This document shows positions 11,301 through 22,574 of a DNA stretch of 64,000 bases, piece after piece. The DNA comes from Cordylochernes scorpioides (Eukaryota > Arthropoda > Arachnida > Pseudoscorpiones > Chernetidae): the NCBI GenBank assembly GCA_030710605.1, contig CP092865.1:139833505-139897504 (forward strand), given 5' to 3'. Position 1 is the first letter of the stretch; each line of letters begins with the position of its first letter. Below the pieces are notes generated by a model. That model was given only the letters and a program-made list of their open reading frames with translations. It searched no databases and was not told the DNA's origin. Both the position numbers and the translations under genes were made by a program.

Positions 11301-11680
11301 CTCAACGGTCGTTACCAATCAGGTTGTAAGGAAGGTAAAATATTCCACCTTTCTGTCTCCCTCCCTAGAAATCGACCGGAGTGATCGATTCTTGTTGATT
11401 TCCAGGCGTGGGAGGAAACAATAGCTCAGCACAGATTCGCCAGCTGTTAATTTGCAGCTTTTTTTGGTGGCTGAAATAATTGCCGGCGTTCACACGAACT
11501 TGGAGAGCAATATTGGATGTCGGTTGTTGAAATGGATGGGACGACAACCAGCCAGTTCTTATCTTATCTCTTCTGGTCTTTTTTGAGGAGATTTTTTATA
11601 TCTACCAACCAACTCTCTTAACCATTCGCTAAATTATATTAGTTTTGGTTTCGACGTTGGAATTATTGTAAAGAGATAAT
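11301..11680. other. No gene seen
   Basis: Unique-looking sequence without an ORF or repeat match that I can see. Confidence 0.5.
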
Positions 11681-11954
11681 ACAGTCATAGACAAAACTTA
11701 AGGAAGTTATACCTTTTAGAAATACAAGAAACTTAGCCCTGAAAGGATTATTTATTTTATTAAATTTAACATATATATCGGGATTCAGACAATAACTCTA
11801 AAAGATATTACAGTAGTGACCTTTATTGAAGACACACGAGATAACCAAGTGTGAACAAAATGCCTCTGTCTTCTTCTTCTTCCACAGAAAAAAAAACAGA
11901 TAACCGAAGATATTAAAGACATTCCACTTCCTCAAGTTTTGTCCCCATGAGTGT
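11681..11954 (+). mobile_element. MITE-1, both ends present
   Basis: Left terminal repeat acagtcatagacaaaactta. The right terminal repeat is its inverse (ctcaagttttgtccccatga). Inner landmarks are tatcgggattcagacaataa and gacacacgagataaccaagt. A useful reference copy. Confidence 0.8.
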
Positions 11955-11963
11955 ATATATATA

Positions 11964-12798
11964 TGGTAATTTAAACCAACAACCCCATATTGTATATAAC
12001 TTATAACAAGATTTTAATGTTGTATAATAGAAACACATCTGTAAATGATTATACGCATTATTGACATGTGTCTTTACATCATCATATGTAATGCAATTTG
12101 TACAAACAGGATAAATAAATAAATATCTGTAATAGATTAAGAGTTGAGCTAAGCAAGAGATAGAAGTCATAACGTCAAAATCGAGATAGATTTAGAATTC
12201 CCACAACAAGGTCTAAAAATGGGCCGACCACCCACACTCTTGACATCTGGTGGAATGCAAAGCCCCCTCTCACCTCTGGTGACATGCAAAGCCCCCTTTC
12301 TCAGAAACGGCCCCTGTCGCATAAGGCCCCCGTCTTAACCTATAAATACAGTCACTTTACAGTCACTTGACAGTTAGTTCACCTCAGCGCAAGCCCACGT
12401 CGGTTGTCACCAAGGTCCTCCTCATCCACCATGTAGTCAGTAAGAAATCTTCTATCTCTCCATCTTTCGCTCCTAGCTCAACTTTTATCTGTGCACGGAA
12501 CTTTCTTAGTGCAACTGTGTCTTCGTTTTTTGTGTTGACATTCCCAAGCTTTCCACTCTGCCTCGACCACGACTGCCTGTACTCTGTGAGAACTTTTAAA
12601 GGACTTACAAGGTGCAGAGAGGTACTGGAAAACTCCCCATCCTGACTGTTCCTCTTGGTCAACACAGTATAGCGAGAGTCAACACTTTATCATCACAAAG
12701 TTAATCGACAGGATTCTACAAGAGGCTACCAGAACTCCAACTTATTACAGATAGTCGACAGGATTCTACACAAGAGCTACCAGACATCATCTTATTAC
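11964..12798 (+). repeat. Solo LTR (LTR-B family), plus strand
   Basis: Starts TGGTAATTTAAACC and ends with two tandem copies of a U5 tail unit holding TCGACAGGATTCTAC and ...ttattaca. A TATA box (tataaata, 12,341-12,348) lies about 380 bp in, followed about 30 bp later by an initiator-like cagttagttc. This layout fits U3-R-U5 and sets the strand of the whole family. No interior or partner LTR is adjacent. Confidence 0.6.
12335..12380 (+). promoter_or_regulatory. TATA box and initiator of LTR-B
   Basis: cctataaatacagtcac at 12,339-12,355, then gacagttagttcacc about 30 nt downstream. Position within the LTR is the main support. Confidence 0.45.
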
Positions 12799-12895
12799 AT
12801 ATATACATACAATGAAGTAGGAAAATGAGATAGATATGCAAATACGGAATTACATAATACAACCGAATCATTAAATAAAAAATAAAAAAACTATT

Positions 12896-13240
12896 ATAAC
12901 AACAACAACAACAAAAAGGCTTTTATTAGGGCCCATTGCCCTGTATGGATTCGCCATACAACAACAAAATAATACAGTATTTTTTTTCTCCCTTTCCCCA
13001 TGTACACGTGAGCCTTTGTTTGAAAAGGGATTTATTTACAAATCTGTTCTAAAACTTTCCTCACTACCTCTTTTGTGTATGAATCTATTTACAATTGACA
13101 TGTAGAAATTATAGAGTTCTATTGCTATATTTTTCTTTTCTGAAATAGTTCTCAGCATCTGCAGTGGGTTGCTAAATCTCCAGAAAGTGTTTTTAAGAGT
13201 AAAAACTATTTTTAGAATCTTCCCTCAGCGTATTGTCTTT
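12896..13240 (-). mobile_element. LINE 3' end, 5'-truncated copy
   Basis: Same family as the LINE at 22.4-26.6 kb. On the minus strand it ends with ...ccctaataaaagccttttt and a (GTT)n tail (12,897-12,914). The stretch near 13,090-13,160 matches 22,614-22,681 (tttatttacaa, gttctattgc, tttctgaaa). It is cut off at about 13,240. Confidence 0.7.
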
Positions 13241-13830
13241 ATAATTTTACCGAAGGGATTATAATATTAACAATATATATAATAAATATGATGTTATACA
13301 ATATGTAAATATGTATTCGTATAAGCCATCAGAGAATAAATTTCCACGTTAATAAGACTAAAGCCGTTGGGTTTAGAATTACTTATACAGAAGAAATTTG
13401 TTTCATCTTATTCTCCAGTAGAAAGGCTTTGAAGTTGGAAAGCTTGTAAGTCTTAATTATGCTTTAAACGAAACTAATCTACAATCGGCTTATGTATGCA
13501 ACTTAAAATTCAACACACATGGGGGATTAATTAAATTAATAATTATATTAAATTTTAGAATATTAATTGCAAACTGATCTTTTGGATAAGTTAATTAACT
13601 TTCTAGATATTTTGACGAGAGACTGATCATAGCCTATCTTCTTCCATCAGAACTACTCTAAAACAATTCTGTGTGTAAATAGAAATATATTGTTGAGAGT
13701 ATCGGCCTGAAATACACCGACAACCTCCTTCAATAGATGTCGCTTTAGTCTATTTCTAGTCTGGGACTGGTGTGGGAGTTTCCTACTGCTGTGGTCCTGT
13801 TTATATTGGCTCTAGGATGTTTTTTTTTTC
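13241..13830. other. AT-rich spacer, no gene seen
   Basis: No coding or repeat structure recognised apart from short AT runs. Confidence 0.5.
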
Positions 13831-13960
13831 TGCTTATCCCTAGTACACGTGGTAGAGGCCATGATGATAATCATGGTCGGTAGAAGTTGGCGACTGCTTT
13901 TACTGTAAGTGCACCACATGTCTACACTTATGAAAAGCAGGGCTCTGGGGTGTAAATTAC
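13831..13960 (-). mobile_element. SINE body, tRNA head missing
   Basis: Matches the reverse complement of 18,360-18,520 (catgatgataatcatgg, actgtaagtgcaccacatgt). Also seen at 48,625-48,870. The tRNA-like head is not present. Confidence 0.65.
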
Positions 13961-14398
13961 TGTAAATAACCGTTAATTGATATTCGAGTTCTTATGTAAT
14001 GTGGATTAAAGATGAAAATAAAAGAAGAGTGTTAGCAGCAGTCTTGTTGCCGGTTGCTGTTGTGACTCTCTCTCAAGCATCACAGTAGCTTCTGGTAAGT
14101 CTCTCGTGTCCCCTCACCAGTGGTTAGGCCGAGAGATACTGCCAGTGGAAAGAAGATCCACATGAGTGGTGGTTCTCAGAGGGTCTTTAAGTGGTCTGCA
14201 GGGTAGAGCTGCAGATGTGAAGCAACGGAGCCAGGGTAGGTATTCCACTTTGGAGGAAGCGGCGTCGTCGCGAAGAACCAGAGTGGAAACCGCGACAATA
14301 TAAAGAAACATAGGTGGCTTTGCAACCGACCCGAGACCGCTAGTTTGCGGCGACGGTTAATATAAGATTGAGTCAAAAGACGATCCATCAAATAAGTT
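13961..14398. other. No gene; MITE-2 half-arm at 14,314-14,363
   Basis: 14,314-14,363 (ggctttgcaaccgacccgag...) matches the right arm of MITE-2 at 36,790-36,850. The rest, including 14,060-14,300, is moderately GC-rich but shows no ORF with coding character. Confidence 0.5.
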
Positions 14399-14571
14399 TA
14401 TATAAAAGGGCGTATCTGGATCTGTAAAGAAAGAAACAAATTCTCAAAATATTTCGAGAGATTGCTCCCTCTTTATCAATTTATCAACTCATTGATAAAG
14501 AGGGAGAAATCTCTCGAAATATTTTGAGATTTTTTTTTTATTTACAGATCCAGGTACGCCCTTTTATATAA
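14399..14571. mobile_element. Fold-back MITE (FB-A), short form
   Basis: Almost the whole element is a palindrome. It starts tatataaaagggcgta and ends tacgcccttttatata, with inner arms ttgctccctctttatcaatt and cattgataaagagggag. The loop is only a few bases. It folds as one long hairpin of about 80 bp. Confidence 0.9.
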
Positions 14572-14573
14572 GA

Positions 14574-15414
14574 CTAGACGAATGGCCCGGGCAACGCCCG
14601 GGTTTTACCCGAGTGCGAATATATTTTAAAAACGTTGTCTTGGGTGGTCGCTGTAGACAGGGTGGTCTGTATAGACAGGTGTATGTATCACACAGCTGAT
14701 AACAGGGTTGTCTAGAGTGGCCGCTATAGACAGGGTGGTTTGTATAGACAGGTGTATGTATCACACTGCTGATAACAGGGTTGCCTAAAGTGACCGCTAT
14801 AGACAGGGTGGTCTGTATAGACAGGTGAATGTAACACACTGATGATAACAGGGTTGCCTAAAGTGACCGCTATAGACAGGGAGGACTGTATAGACAGGTG
14901 GATGTATCACACAGCTGATAACAGGGTTGTCTAGAGTGGCCGCTATAGACAGGTGTATGTATCACACAGCTGATAACAGGGTTATCTAGAATGGCCGCTA
15001 TATACAGGGTGGTCTGTATAGACAGGTGGATGTATCACACAGCTGATAACAGGGTTGTCTAGAGTGGCCGCTATAGACAGGTGTATGTATCACACAGCTG
15101 ATAACAGGGCTATCTAGAATGGCCGCTATATACAGGGTGGTCTGTATAGACAGGTGGATGTAACACACTGCTGATTACAGGGTTGCCTAAAGTGTCCGCT
15201 ATAGACAGGGTGGTCTGTATAGACAGGTGGATGTAACACACTGCTGATAACAGGGTTGTCTAGAATGGCCGCTATAGACAGGTGTATGTATCACACAGCT
15301 GATAACAGGGTTGTCTAGAGGGGGGCAGGGAGGACACGTGTTCGCCGGCGGCAGCCAATGGGCGCGCATTCTATCCGTGAGCTTCAGACAGAATAAGGCA
15401 ATTATATAAGTAGA
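14574..15414 (-). mobile_element. Complete non-autonomous Helitron
   Basis: Both ends are visible on the minus strand. The 5' end is TCTACTTATATAATTG at 15,414, preceded by A. The 3' end is the perfect hairpin CCCGGGCGTTGCCCGGG, a 9-nt spacer and CTAG (14,577-14,574), followed by T. Insertion is therefore between A and T with no duplication, the Helitron hallmark. 841 bp, no coding. The core is the 55/73-bp minisatellite plus a GC-rich module with CACGTG and CCAAT (15,316-15,390). It is the best-preserved copy of this family in the window. Confidence 0.75.
14640..15318. repeat. Minisatellite core, 55/73-bp units
   Basis: About ten units, with the same two unit forms as 1-362. The last three or four units are nearly identical between the two loci, including the junction to the GC-rich module. 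Confidence 0.9.
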
Positions 15415-15416
15415 TT

Positions 15417-15480
15417 ATTATAAGGTTGTCCAAAAAGTTCGTGTTTTTCTTATTACTTGGCGAATAATATAAAAATATTA
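15417..15480 (+). mobile_element. Mariner terminal fragment
   Basis: ataaggttgtccaaaaagtt at 15,420 matches the conserved mariner inverted-repeat pattern (…GGTTGnCCAAAAAGTTCGT, recalled). It abuts the Helitron 5' end. Nothing downstream looks like transposase. Confidence 0.5.
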
Positions 15481-15538
15481 GGGTGAATACATAATAATAC
15501 ATAATACAATTATATTATTATGCATTAGCCCGCTATCT

Positions 15539-15715
15539 GTTATGAGAATTCGAAACTATTATAGACCTGTATGATTCTTTTAAAAATTAGAGAAATTTAT
15601 ACTGTCCTTACTGCAATGGAAAATTAATAGAAGAGCCTGGCTTACTTGAGTTTTATTAAATTATCATTTATCATTGAGTGAGCGTCTGTGGTATCGTTCC
15701 GCGAATTCCAAATCA
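15539..15715. mobile_element. MITE-3 end fragment
   Basis: gaattcgaaactattata and atactgtccttactgcaatg match (reverse complement) the right flank and end of the copy at 21,697-21,955. Confidence 0.6.
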
Positions 15716-15769
15716 GACAATATTATATATTATTTTGAAAATAGGGCAATCCATACTTAAATCATTAGA

Positions 15770-15840
15770 TAATAAAAAGGCATATATTGGCAAATAAATC
15801 TTTCATACAATCCAATATATACCTTTTTTTTATTATCTAA
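15770..15840. repeat. Small hairpin, ~24-bp arms
   Basis: agataataaaaaggcatata... and its inverse ...tataccttttttttattatct surround a 20-bp loop. Confidence 0.8.
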
Positions 15841-16284
15841 CAATATTATATATTAAAATTATTTTAAATAATAATATATATTCATCATAATATTTAGAAA
15901 TATATAAATATAATGGCCTGTGTGGGAGTATGAGAAAAGAGAAGATAAAATAACCGGCTCAAAACAACCCCTTGGTCACCAGATGTCAGCCTTCACTCCC
16001 CCTTGGGGATAATTTATCTTACTCAAAGCGGCTTAAAAGCATCTACAGGTGATGACAGGGGACAGTTCACATCGAGGTGCTCTCAACACCAGTTGTTTCC
16101 AGAGTGGACCTCAGACCTTCTCTCTTTCCTCCCCATCTACTCCCACTGGTGTTTGCCTCTGTATCCTGTCTCCTGTGTGTCTTTACCACTTATCATACAA
16201 CTACCACGACTGTTTCATAAATCACTGTTATGTAATTAAAGTAAGTAAGAATCCGTAACCAATTTAACTTTACATATTATTTAT
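15841..16284. other. No gene seen
   Basis: AT-rich left part. 15,990-16,230 is less AT-rich with two short overlapping open frames but no recognisable protein. Confidence 0.5.
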
Positions 16285-16606
16285 TATATAAAAGGGCGTA
16301 CCTGGATCTGTAAAGAAAATAAAAACAATTTTTTCTTAAAATATTTCGAGAGATTGCTCCCTCTTTATCAATTTATTGCACAGTAAATTTAATTTACAAA
16401 TTATTGTACATCATATGAAAACAAATTTGTCAACAAATAATGACATTTTTGACCAATGACAAATTTGTTTTCATATGATGTACAATAATTTGTAAATTAA
16501 ATTTACTGTGCAATAAATTGATAGAGAGGGAGCAATCTCTCGAAATATTTTAAGAAAAAAATTGTTTTTTTTTTCTTTACAGATCCAGGTATGCCCTTTT
16601 ATATAA
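16285..16606. mobile_element. Fold-back MITE (FB-A), long form
   Basis: Same ends as 14,399-14,571 (tatataaaagggcgta... / ...atgcccttttatata), but the palindrome continues inward through caatttattgcacagtaaat to a loop of about 30 bp around gacatttttgacc. Total 322 bp with arms of about 145 bp. Confidence 0.9.
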
Positions 16607-16846
16607 TCTTAATTAATGGATCGCCTTTTGACTCAAAATATTATTTATTATTAATAGCAATTATACAAAACAAATCTTGGTATATATTTTTACGTGAAAA
16701 CAACAAAAACAATACTAAAACATTATATACATACAAGTTCCTTTTCAAACACGAGCTCATCTATAGCGATTGTTACTCTGTGTAATATTCCAACAATAAC
16801 CACATATTTTACTTTTCGTTGATTACACTGTCCAATAAAAGTGTAT

Positions 16847-17550
16847 TTAAGTATGTTCATTCCAAATAAGAAAACCTGTCAAATTATATTGACAAATATT
16901 TGCATTTTTTAAATCTTATCTCAGATTTTAGTGGGAAGGATTTTGTTATCGTTTGATAGTGAACCAATCTCTCCCGCCTTCTCATTGGACGAATGTGGCC
17001 ATGTTTGTATATATAAGGGGGCTATGGTATTGCGAGAGGAGTGTGGTGGATTATCGTGTGGAGACGCTTAAAGTGTTCTCTGCGTGTTTTATCCGTGTCT
17101 GGCTATCTCCTCGCATACCTGTGTAACCCCGGTCCGATCCCTACCAACGCAACAATAATGATAAGTACTGTTTTTTTATTATTATTTTATTTTACAATTT
17201 TTTTTTTTTGTGTGTGTATTGTACTCTTGAGTGTACGATTTTTCTGTGTTTAATTTACTCTTACTGTAGGCCCTAGTTTATTGCATTTTGTGTGTAACCC
17301 GTAAATAGTAAAATTTGTCAAACCTATAATCTATTCTTGCTATGAGCTACTGTTTTCAAGAATGAACTGTTGTCAACTTATATGTTACGGAGGTTTTATC
17401 CCCTTTCGGCCATGTTTCTATTCCACAGTGGTACAGAGATAAACTCTAGTCGACAATCAATCACAACGGTGAAGAGGAAGAAGACACTGTGGTACTAGCA
17501 ATGGCAGGTCAATCTTTCATCAATATTACCACAGAATAATTATTTTGAAT
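16847..17550 (+). repeat. Dispersed repeat E, promoter-bearing
   Basis: Segments 16,847-16,885 and 17,330-17,540 match, in order and inverted, 44,340-44,150. Between them (absent from the other copy) lie CCAAT-like (cattggac, 16,985) and TATA (gtatatataagg, 17,007) boxes about 22 bp apart. This looks like a pol II promoter, possibly an LTR U3. No TG...CA ends are fixed, so the class is open. Confidence 0.45.
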
Positions 17551-18000
17551 ACTCTGTTGTTTATCATCATAAATATTTGCCTCGTCATCACCCCTTACCA
17601 GAGAGAAAATAGAGGTAACCCGGGCTCCTGTAGCATAAATCGCCAACTACCCGACCATCCCTTACCATGCTTGTAGATATTCACTTGTAAATTAAATTAT
17701 AAAATATTTGTACATTCTAATCAATAAATTATTCTTACTCAAACATTTGTAATACATCACTACCGTGACAACTGGTGGAGATGCTGTGTATTACAAATGT
17801 TTGAGAAAGAATAATTTAATTAACTTAATTTTAACTAAATTTTATTAAACAGGTTTTTAAAAGCATGATGATCAATTTATTAGTTACTCTACATTATATA
17901 TCACACAATGTTTAAATTTAATAACTATCGTGCCCCGAAGCTTTTAGTTTTAATTGTTATTTAGAGATGATATAGCTGAAATATAGTTTTTTCTCTTTAG
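17551..18000 (+). repeat. Repeat E continued, with hairpin insert
   Basis: 17,819-17,960 matches 44,110-43,976 inverted (taattaacttaatttta..., gtgccccgaagcttttag). The insert 17,551-17,818, absent from the other copy, ends in a hairpin: aaattattcttactcaaaca (17,726) pairs with tgtttgagaaagaataattt (17,797). Confidence 0.6.
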
Positions 18001-18221
18001 TGTAAATTTTTAATAGAATCTTAATTATTATAATAGATAATTACTCATTTTAGAAGTCTCGTTAATGATTGGTAGAGTGTATATATATACGAAAAAACGA
18101 AAGATGATAAATTGAAACAGACATTTTTGGATTCTGCTCATCACACAAAATCACAAGAAAACAGGTTTAGAATCCCCGGTAATAGAATATATTCTGGCCA
18201 ATGTTATGTCTTATATTGGGG

Positions 18222-18520
18222 GTCAGTGGACGAGTGGTTTAAACTCTTGGGTTTCGACCGCTACGACCCAGGATCGAATCCCGCATTGGTCACTTTTTTA
18301 TAAAAAGAGAAAATGCTCTAATGGCCCCCCGCAAAAGTCCAATCCCACTAGCGAGTGCAAGTAACCAAACGGAGCTATGCCACATTTGTAAATGTAATAG
18401 TCGAACTGTGCTTTTCACATGTGTAAACATGTGGGGCACTTCCAGTAAAAGCAATCGCTAACTACCAAACCATGATAATCATGGCTTGTACCACCCGAGT
18501 AATTAGGATAAATAAAAAGA
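18222..18520 (+). mobile_element. tRNA-derived SINE with pol III promoter
   Basis: The head (18,222-18,292) is tRNA-like. It has an A box tggacgagtgg (18,227-18,237), close to the TGGCCGAGTGG of Leu/Ser tRNAs, and a B box ggatcgaatcc (18,271-18,281); CAGTG/CATTG can pair as an acceptor stem. A run of seven T follows directly. The body (18,300-18,520) recurs inverted at 13,831-13,960 and 48,625-48,870, there without a head. Either this is the only complete copy here, or a tRNA-like unit and an older repeat lie side by side. Confidence 0.6.
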
Positions 18521-18752
18521 CAGATTGTGTTTTATATTATTGTTGTCTATAATTGACAGCATTTTCAATCCTTCATACCACATTGGACGCTGACATGAGG
18601 ATGGACTACATGTGGCAGAAGACAACGAAGAACATCCATTTGGATTCCTTCATCTTCGAATAAATAAATAGTTCAACACTATCTCTTTTTAAAGTTTTTT
18701 TTCTTATTTACTTATTTATATTATCGAATCGTCCAAATTCTGCATCTATGAA
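18521..18752. other. No gene seen
   Basis: SINE-tail-like AT-rich sequence, then nothing recognisable. Confidence 0.4.
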
Positions 18753-19262
18753 TACACTCATGTACAAAACTAAGGGAAGCGTAAAGTATTTTATGTAGAC
18801 GAGTCATGTATACATATGTCATAATATATACTCTTCCAGGAAAAATAAAGCCAACCTACAGACAACCCAGAGAGAGACGGGAGGGTAAAGTCCGGTCACT
18901 TTAGACACCATCGACATTCCAAGGGGCGACCACTGGGGTCCGTTACTTAACACACCTTGGGACTTTTAAGACAGTTGGGGATGGTGGCGACACGAACGGC
19001 TGCCCGGCTGTGCCGGTCCCGTCTCTCTCTCTCTCTCTCTGGTTGCCTGAGTTCCTCTTCCAACTTGTGGTGTGTTTCTTTCCCTTCCCACCTTTTATAC
19101 CACATATATATATTCATATTTTTATGAGAGATAGAAGCAAACTTGTTCACACTTGGTTATCTCGTGTGTTTTCAATAAAGGTCACTGTGTATCAAATAAG
19201 TAGTGGTTTATGCTTAAAAAATGGAAATTCCTTAAATTTTAGCTATGATTGTACATACCATG
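18753..19262 (-). mobile_element. MITE-1 copy with internal unrelated sequence
   Basis: The outer ends (acactcatgtacaaaactaa at 18,753; inverse ending near 19,262) and the subterminal part (cacttggttatctcgtgtgt, 19,148) are MITE-1. 18,840-19,120 does not match other copies and holds a (CT)9-10 run at 19,020-19,040. This copy is older or longer. Confidence 0.5.
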
Positions 19263-20029
19263 AATGATATATAAAGTAAGATATTGAGGAACCTGCTATA
19301 CGGGAAACTGGTGCAATGATACAGCTTAGTACAAACACAACGAAAGTTTGGATGGAAGTATTGTAAGTTATTACATACAGGTGTTCTAATTCAATTGACA
19401 GAGTACTCTATGTAAATTACATCCCCTGTTGCATAATATATCTCCAATATTATCTCATTAAGATCCTAATTAAGGCGCAAAAGGTTAATTAAAAAAGAGG
19501 AGAGCGAAAGGCTGAATATTTAATAAGTAAATAGAGAGGACGCTTGTAGCTGTGCGACCTCAATTTTTAAACAAAACTTATTTAAAAATATCGTATAGAC
19601 AAACATGGTGGGTGGATATTAATTATTCAAAACTCAAGTCAAATAGCTGCGCAAAAATACTTGAGACAAAATTATATCCTGCGTCGTGCAAAGTAACATA
19701 TATATGCATGTTATAAAAATGAGATTTCTGTTGATTTTAATTATCTTGAGGATTATGCCATGGTAATACAGTCGTGGTTAAAATCTTGAAAGTATAATAA
19801 AATAGTGAAGATTAGAAATAGCTTTAATTGAGCTTATGGAATATAGAAAACATAATTTGATAAAGGTATGTCTGACTTAAGGTGTAAGAATTTTACAAAA
19901 ATAAATGACTTATTTACATAATTTACAAACGGTTTTATATAGGGAAAGTCCCGACATCTGGCGGTAGGCCTTCACAGAGTATTTTATTCTAGGAATTCTA
20001 ATTTTAAAATTATATTTTAAAAAATTATT
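19263..20029. other. No gene; repeat G at 19,263-19,440
   Basis: 19,263-19,440 (gatgg aagtattgtaagtta, ctctatgtaaattacatccc) matches 27,055-27,246. Both follow a MITE-1 right end, so the MITE sits inside a larger duplicated unit. 19,441-20,029 is AT-rich and featureless. Confidence 0.6.
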
Positions 20030-20220
20030 TACATTCATAGATAAAACTTAAGGAAGTTGTTCCTTTTACCATGTATATCGGGATTCAAACAATAACTCTG
20101 AAAGATATTACAGTGACCTTTATTGAAGACACACGAGATAACAAAGTGTGAACAAAGTTGTCTCTGTCTACTTCAAAGACGACTGGCGACATTAAAATAT
20201 GAAACTTTTTAAAGTTTTGT
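20030..20220 (+). mobile_element. MITE-1 copy
   Basis: acattcatagataaaactta at the left, tatcgggattcaaacaataa inside, and a weak right inverted repeat (aaactttttaaagttttgtg). Confidence 0.7.
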
Positions 20221-20299
20221 GGAGGAATGCAATTATATAACAAATGAATGAAAATTTTCAAGATATATTTAGGGTATATGGATCCTCAGAAATCAGTAC

Positions 20300-20650
20300 C
20301 CAGAACGCCGGTCCCAAGCCCGGATGAAAAAGGAGGAGGGAGACCAGTGACAAGCTCGCTAAAAAACCTGTGCTCAGCTGGCCCAGCTGATAGTACCTTG
20401 TAAGGGCTTCTAATCCAGGGATACAGGATGAGCAGCGTTTGTACTCCATGTTAGGAGCGGCTGCACATGGCGTCTGTTCCTCATGTCAGAGGCGGCCATT
20501 TCTTGTGGAGCTAAGTCAGCCTGCCACTGAATAGTGCTCCCAGTCTTAATGACAAAGGCAGACGCATTCTACTTCACCCAGTCATGATCTCAAGCTCTAC
20601 AAGCTTGATATCCTAATATGATTGAGTGGAGATAAGAAATAAGAAGAAGT
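20300..20650 (+). mobile_element. LINE-like 3' end (family R), GAA-rich tail
   Basis: Contains gccggtcccaagcccggatg, tggcgtctgttcctcatgtc and gacaaaggcagacgcattct and ends in aagaaataagaagaag. Copies lie at 41,856-42,180, 55,138-55,455, 31,130-31,390 (minus) and, partial, at 45,020-45,100. The shared simple tail and variable 5' ends suggest retrotransposed LINE 3' ends. The GGTCCCAAGCCCGG word reminds me of R4/Rex6-like elements, from memory only. Confidence 0.5.
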
Positions 20651-20960
20651 ACCCAGAAGAACCACCTCTGACAGCAAAGACAGCATTGTCTGGGTATTGA
20701 GTCAAACAGAGATTGGATGAAATGTACAGGTACAGATTCCCATGCAGCTTCAACTCTCGATTATCACTACAAATAATGATAATGTAATCGCAAGTAACTT
20801 GTGTTTGAACATTATTAATTAGGCCAACGAGGCAGAACTTGGGTGGAGCCGGGTCCCTCGGCTAGTGAATCTATTCTACAACTCTGTTAATCTTCCATCA
20901 AAATCAACTTCCTACTGTCTCTACTTTAATATTGGTTCAACAGTGGTCAATCCTTCCAGC
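20651..20960. other. No gene seen
   Basis: Leads into the tandem array. No coding character. Confidence 0.4.
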
Positions 20961-21665
20961 GGTCCTGAATGTTTCCTTGCAAGGCAGTGTGCTTACAGAA
21001 TGAAAAGCTTGAAGAAGATGAAGGACTCATCTCGCAAAAGTATTTGGTGCCACTAAGAGCATCGCTATCGTGTTCTTCTCATGGATGAGAACCAATGTTG
21101 CTACAAGAACCTTACATAGGATGGCTGCTTGTACTCAATACTTTCTGAATGTTTCCTTGTAGGACAGTGTCCTAACAGAATGACAAGCTTGAAATAGATA
21201 ACAGACTTGCTCTCGTACAAGTATTTGGCGCCGCTAAGAGCATCACAATCATGTTTTTCTCATTGCTAGGGAATCAATGCTCCTACAAGAACCTTACATA
21301 GGATGATGGCTTGTACTCAATTACTCCTGAATGTTTCCTTGTAGGACAATGTCCTAAGAGAATGACAAGCTTGAGATAGATGTCAGACTTGTTCTCGTAC
21401 AAGTATTTGGCGCCGTTTGGAGTATCACTACCGTGTTTTTCTCATGGCTGGGGGAATCAATGACCCTACAAGAACCTTACATAATATGGCTGCTTGTACT
21501 CAATACTTCTGAATGTTTCCTTGCAAGACAGTGTCCTAACAGAATGACAAGCCTGAGATAGATAACAGACTTTCTCTCGTACAAGTATTTGGCGCCACTA
21601 TGAGTATCACTACCGTGTTTTTCTCATTGCTGAGAGAACCAATGAACCTACAAAATTATAATAAA
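20961..21665. repeat. Tandem array, ~181-bp unit, four copies
   Basis: Each unit starts near ctgaatgtttccttg (20,965; 21,147; 21,328; 21,507) and includes caagtatttggcgcc and acaagaaccttacata. Units are about 80-90% alike by eye. Confidence 0.9.
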
Positions 21666-21696
21666 CCTTATATATATTTATAATTTTATATAATTC

Positions 21697-21955
21697 TACT
21701 GTCCTCAAAGCTTACACCCATAGTTCATCTAAAATAACCATTCCAAGAGTCTAGCATCAGTATCACTATAAAAGGAAAACCGAAAAATGCAATATAACAG
21801 CGGTATGGTAGATTAAACTAGCGAAAACGCTGGGAGGGTTCACCATTGAGAAGCCAGGCCCTCCCATTAATCTTTCTATTGCATTAAGGGCAGTAGAAAT
21901 TATTTAATTTTATAAAAAAGAATCATACGCGTATATAATAGTTTCGAATTTTCAT
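21697..21955. mobile_element. MITE-3 copy
   Basis: Left ctactgtcctcaaagcttac; right end inverse (gcattaagggcagtagaaat). Inner gctgggagggttcacca and aggccctccc can pair. Copies at 37,640-37,870 and 42,290-42,535, fragments at 15,539, 37,930 and 42,180. Confidence 0.7.
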
Positions 21956-22424
21956 AATAAACCTTACATATAGTATTAGCTTGTACTCAATTCTTTCTAC
22001 AAACTGAGAGAGTTTCACGACATGAGACCACCTGACTGTAAATACAGTGATGGGAGTTTTCTGGATAGATATACCTCTTTGTCGATGGCTCTTTTAGAAT
22101 CCTTTGAGAGTATATTTGCGCTTGAAAATCATTTATTTTTGGCTATTAGCCCGTAAAACATATTACAATTGAGAATATAGCATGATCTTGTACGGTTATG
22201 TACTAAAATATAAATATTATATACAGGTATCATTTCTGAAATCTAGGATTTGTCGTGTTTCTGTAAAATATATAATTATATAAAATTTTAATGAGAACGT
22301 AAATGTATGGAGCCATTAGAGAAAGTTCATAATTAATTTAAAAAGTGAAATCTCATTCTAATAATGAAGCCAATTAACACCTCCATTGTTGTTTAAATTA
22401 AACCAGAATAATGGGGCACATGTC
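21956..22424. other. No gene seen
   Basis: AT-rich, no repeat match recognised. Confidence 0.4.
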
Positions 22425-22440
22425 ACAGACAAATTCTCAA
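22425..22440. repeat. LINE target-site duplication, 3' side
   Basis: acagacaaattctcaa, identical to 26,637-26,652. It directly abuts the (TTG)-rich LINE tail. Confidence 0.9.
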
Positions 22441-22574
22441 CAAACAACAACAAACAAAACAGCTTTATTAGGGCATCTTGCCCTGTACAGATTCGCCTTT
22501 GAATTACTGACAATATTCAACACAAGAGAAAAAGGAGAGATGGAGTATTTACAATTAAAGTATGGCAAATATTT

